Virus record (IMG/VR): IMGVR_UViG_3300007539_000202 | Coordinates: 1-24,700 of that record | Direction: 5' to 3' (one strand) | Length of the DNA: 24,700 bases | DNA from: a virus | Shown here: positions 24,273 through 24,700 of the stretch, piece by piece | Position numbering within the stretch: position 1 is the first letter of the stretch | How the letters are laid out: each line of letters opens with the position of its first letter | Program-made: the position numbers and the translations under genes | The notes under the pieces: generated by a model | The model's database searches: none | Told to the model about the DNA's origin: nothing | The model's input: only the letters and a program-made list of their open reading frames with translations

Positions 24273-24694
24273 TGAATTGGACTTATGAAGGGAATGAAAT
24301 AATAGATATTTCACAATTTCCCGAAAATACATTTGGTTTTATTTATGAGGTAACCCATGTACCTACAGGTAAAAAGTATATTGGCAAAAAACAGTTATTT
24401 TTTAATAAAAAACTACCTCCACTTAAGGGATATAAAAGATGGAGAAAAGTAGTAAAAGAGGGTAATTGGAAAACCTATTTTGGCTCCCATGATTATATAA
24501 AAGGGCTAATTAAAGAAAATAAACAAGAAGAATTTAAACGTGAAATTATACAAATTTGCTATAGTAAAAAGGAACTTACATATAGTGAAACAAAATTTCA
24601 AATGATGTTTGAAGTCCTAGAAAATCCTTCGTATATTAATAGCAACATACTGGGGAAATTCTTTAGATCCGATCTAGAGAATTATAAAGACTAA
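24272..24694 (+). CDS. GIY-YIG-type nuclease
   Basis: The 140-residue protein has a GIY-YIG signature in slightly altered form: GFIYEV (22-27) and KKYIGKK (34-40), separated by 9 residues. Then come the basic segment GYKRWRKV (53-60), NWKTYFGSHDYIK, an Arg/Lys helix FKREIIQICYSKKEL, and YSETKFQMMFEVLE with E106 in the place of the catalytic glutamate. These nucleases cut DNA through a metal-bound active site; in T4-like phages several are free-standing homing endonucleases of the Seg type, and related small ones sit near terminase genes. Here the gene starts in a TAATG overlap with a virion gene, unusual for a recent invader. An ATG at 24696 opens what may be the next gene, cut off by the window edge. 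Confidence 0.75.
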   Translation: MNWTYEGNEIIDISQFPENTFGFIYEVTHVPTGKKYIGKKQLFFNKKLPPLKGYKRWRKVVKEGNWKTYFGSHDYIKGLIKENKQEEFKREIIQICYSKKELTYSETKFQMMFEVLENPSYINSNILGKFFRSDLENYKD

Positions 24695-24700
24695 TATGAT

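Noticed and set aside
24696-24700. Start of a further gene at the right edge
   Set aside because: Only ATGAT is visible, so there is no coding evidence.

Overview
The window is a densely packed, AT-rich stretch of a T4-like contractile-tailed phage (myovirus) genome. Every supported gene is on the + strand, most genes abut or overlap, and the standard bacterial code is used (TAA, TAG and TGA all terminate genes). The recognisable core is a baseplate gene set: a gp5/gpV-like spike, gp25 (gpW family), gp6 (gpJ family) and a 2170-residue protein with a gpI/gp7-like core, in the same V-W-J-I order as phage P2. A gp55-like late sigma factor lies just upstream. Start codons almost never have a Shine-Dalgarno sequence, and one upstream region looks like a Bacteroidota promoter (TTG, 20 bases, TATATTTA). 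I therefore infer a phage of Bacteroidota, probably marine or aquatic; this is inference, not proof.

Layout. Positions 1-1969 carry accessory genes: an unidentified 214-residue protein, a 26-residue membrane peptide, a GNAT acetyltransferase and a DUF932 protein, closed by a strong hairpin terminator. Positions 2032-3964 hold a LamG (lectin-like) adhesin candidate with a small partner protein and two small unknown genes. Positions 4066-6087 hold a conserved small myovirus protein, an HD-domain phosphohydrolase, a membrane-anchored protein and the gp55-like sigma factor. Positions 6121-15038 are the baseplate operon: a small helical protein, the spike, a very basic coiled-coil protein, gp25, gp6, a Pro/Asn-rich protein with an internal repeat, a DNRLRE/CBM96-like protein and a coiled-coil protein. 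Positions 15055-21567 are a single giant gene. Positions 21605-24272 carry three further virion-type proteins, two of them tandem paralogues, followed by a GIY-YIG nuclease at the right edge.

How it works together. The sigma factor would direct late transcription from an AT-only box, TATTTATAA, which occurs five times directly in front of genes. The boxes lie so close to the start codons that very short or leaderless late mRNAs are predicted, which fits the missing Shine-Dalgarno sites. Within operons, seven stop/start overlaps (five TAATG, two ATGA) suggest translational coupling. I recognise no tRNA, rRNA, CRISPR array, integrase, transposase or reverse transcriptase. I see no complete, clearly new enzymatic system. 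The most unusual items are the giant composite baseplate/adhesin protein with a compositionally distinct LamG insert, the late-box/short-leader arrangement, and the extreme Arg/Lys/Glu/Asp protein beside the spike.
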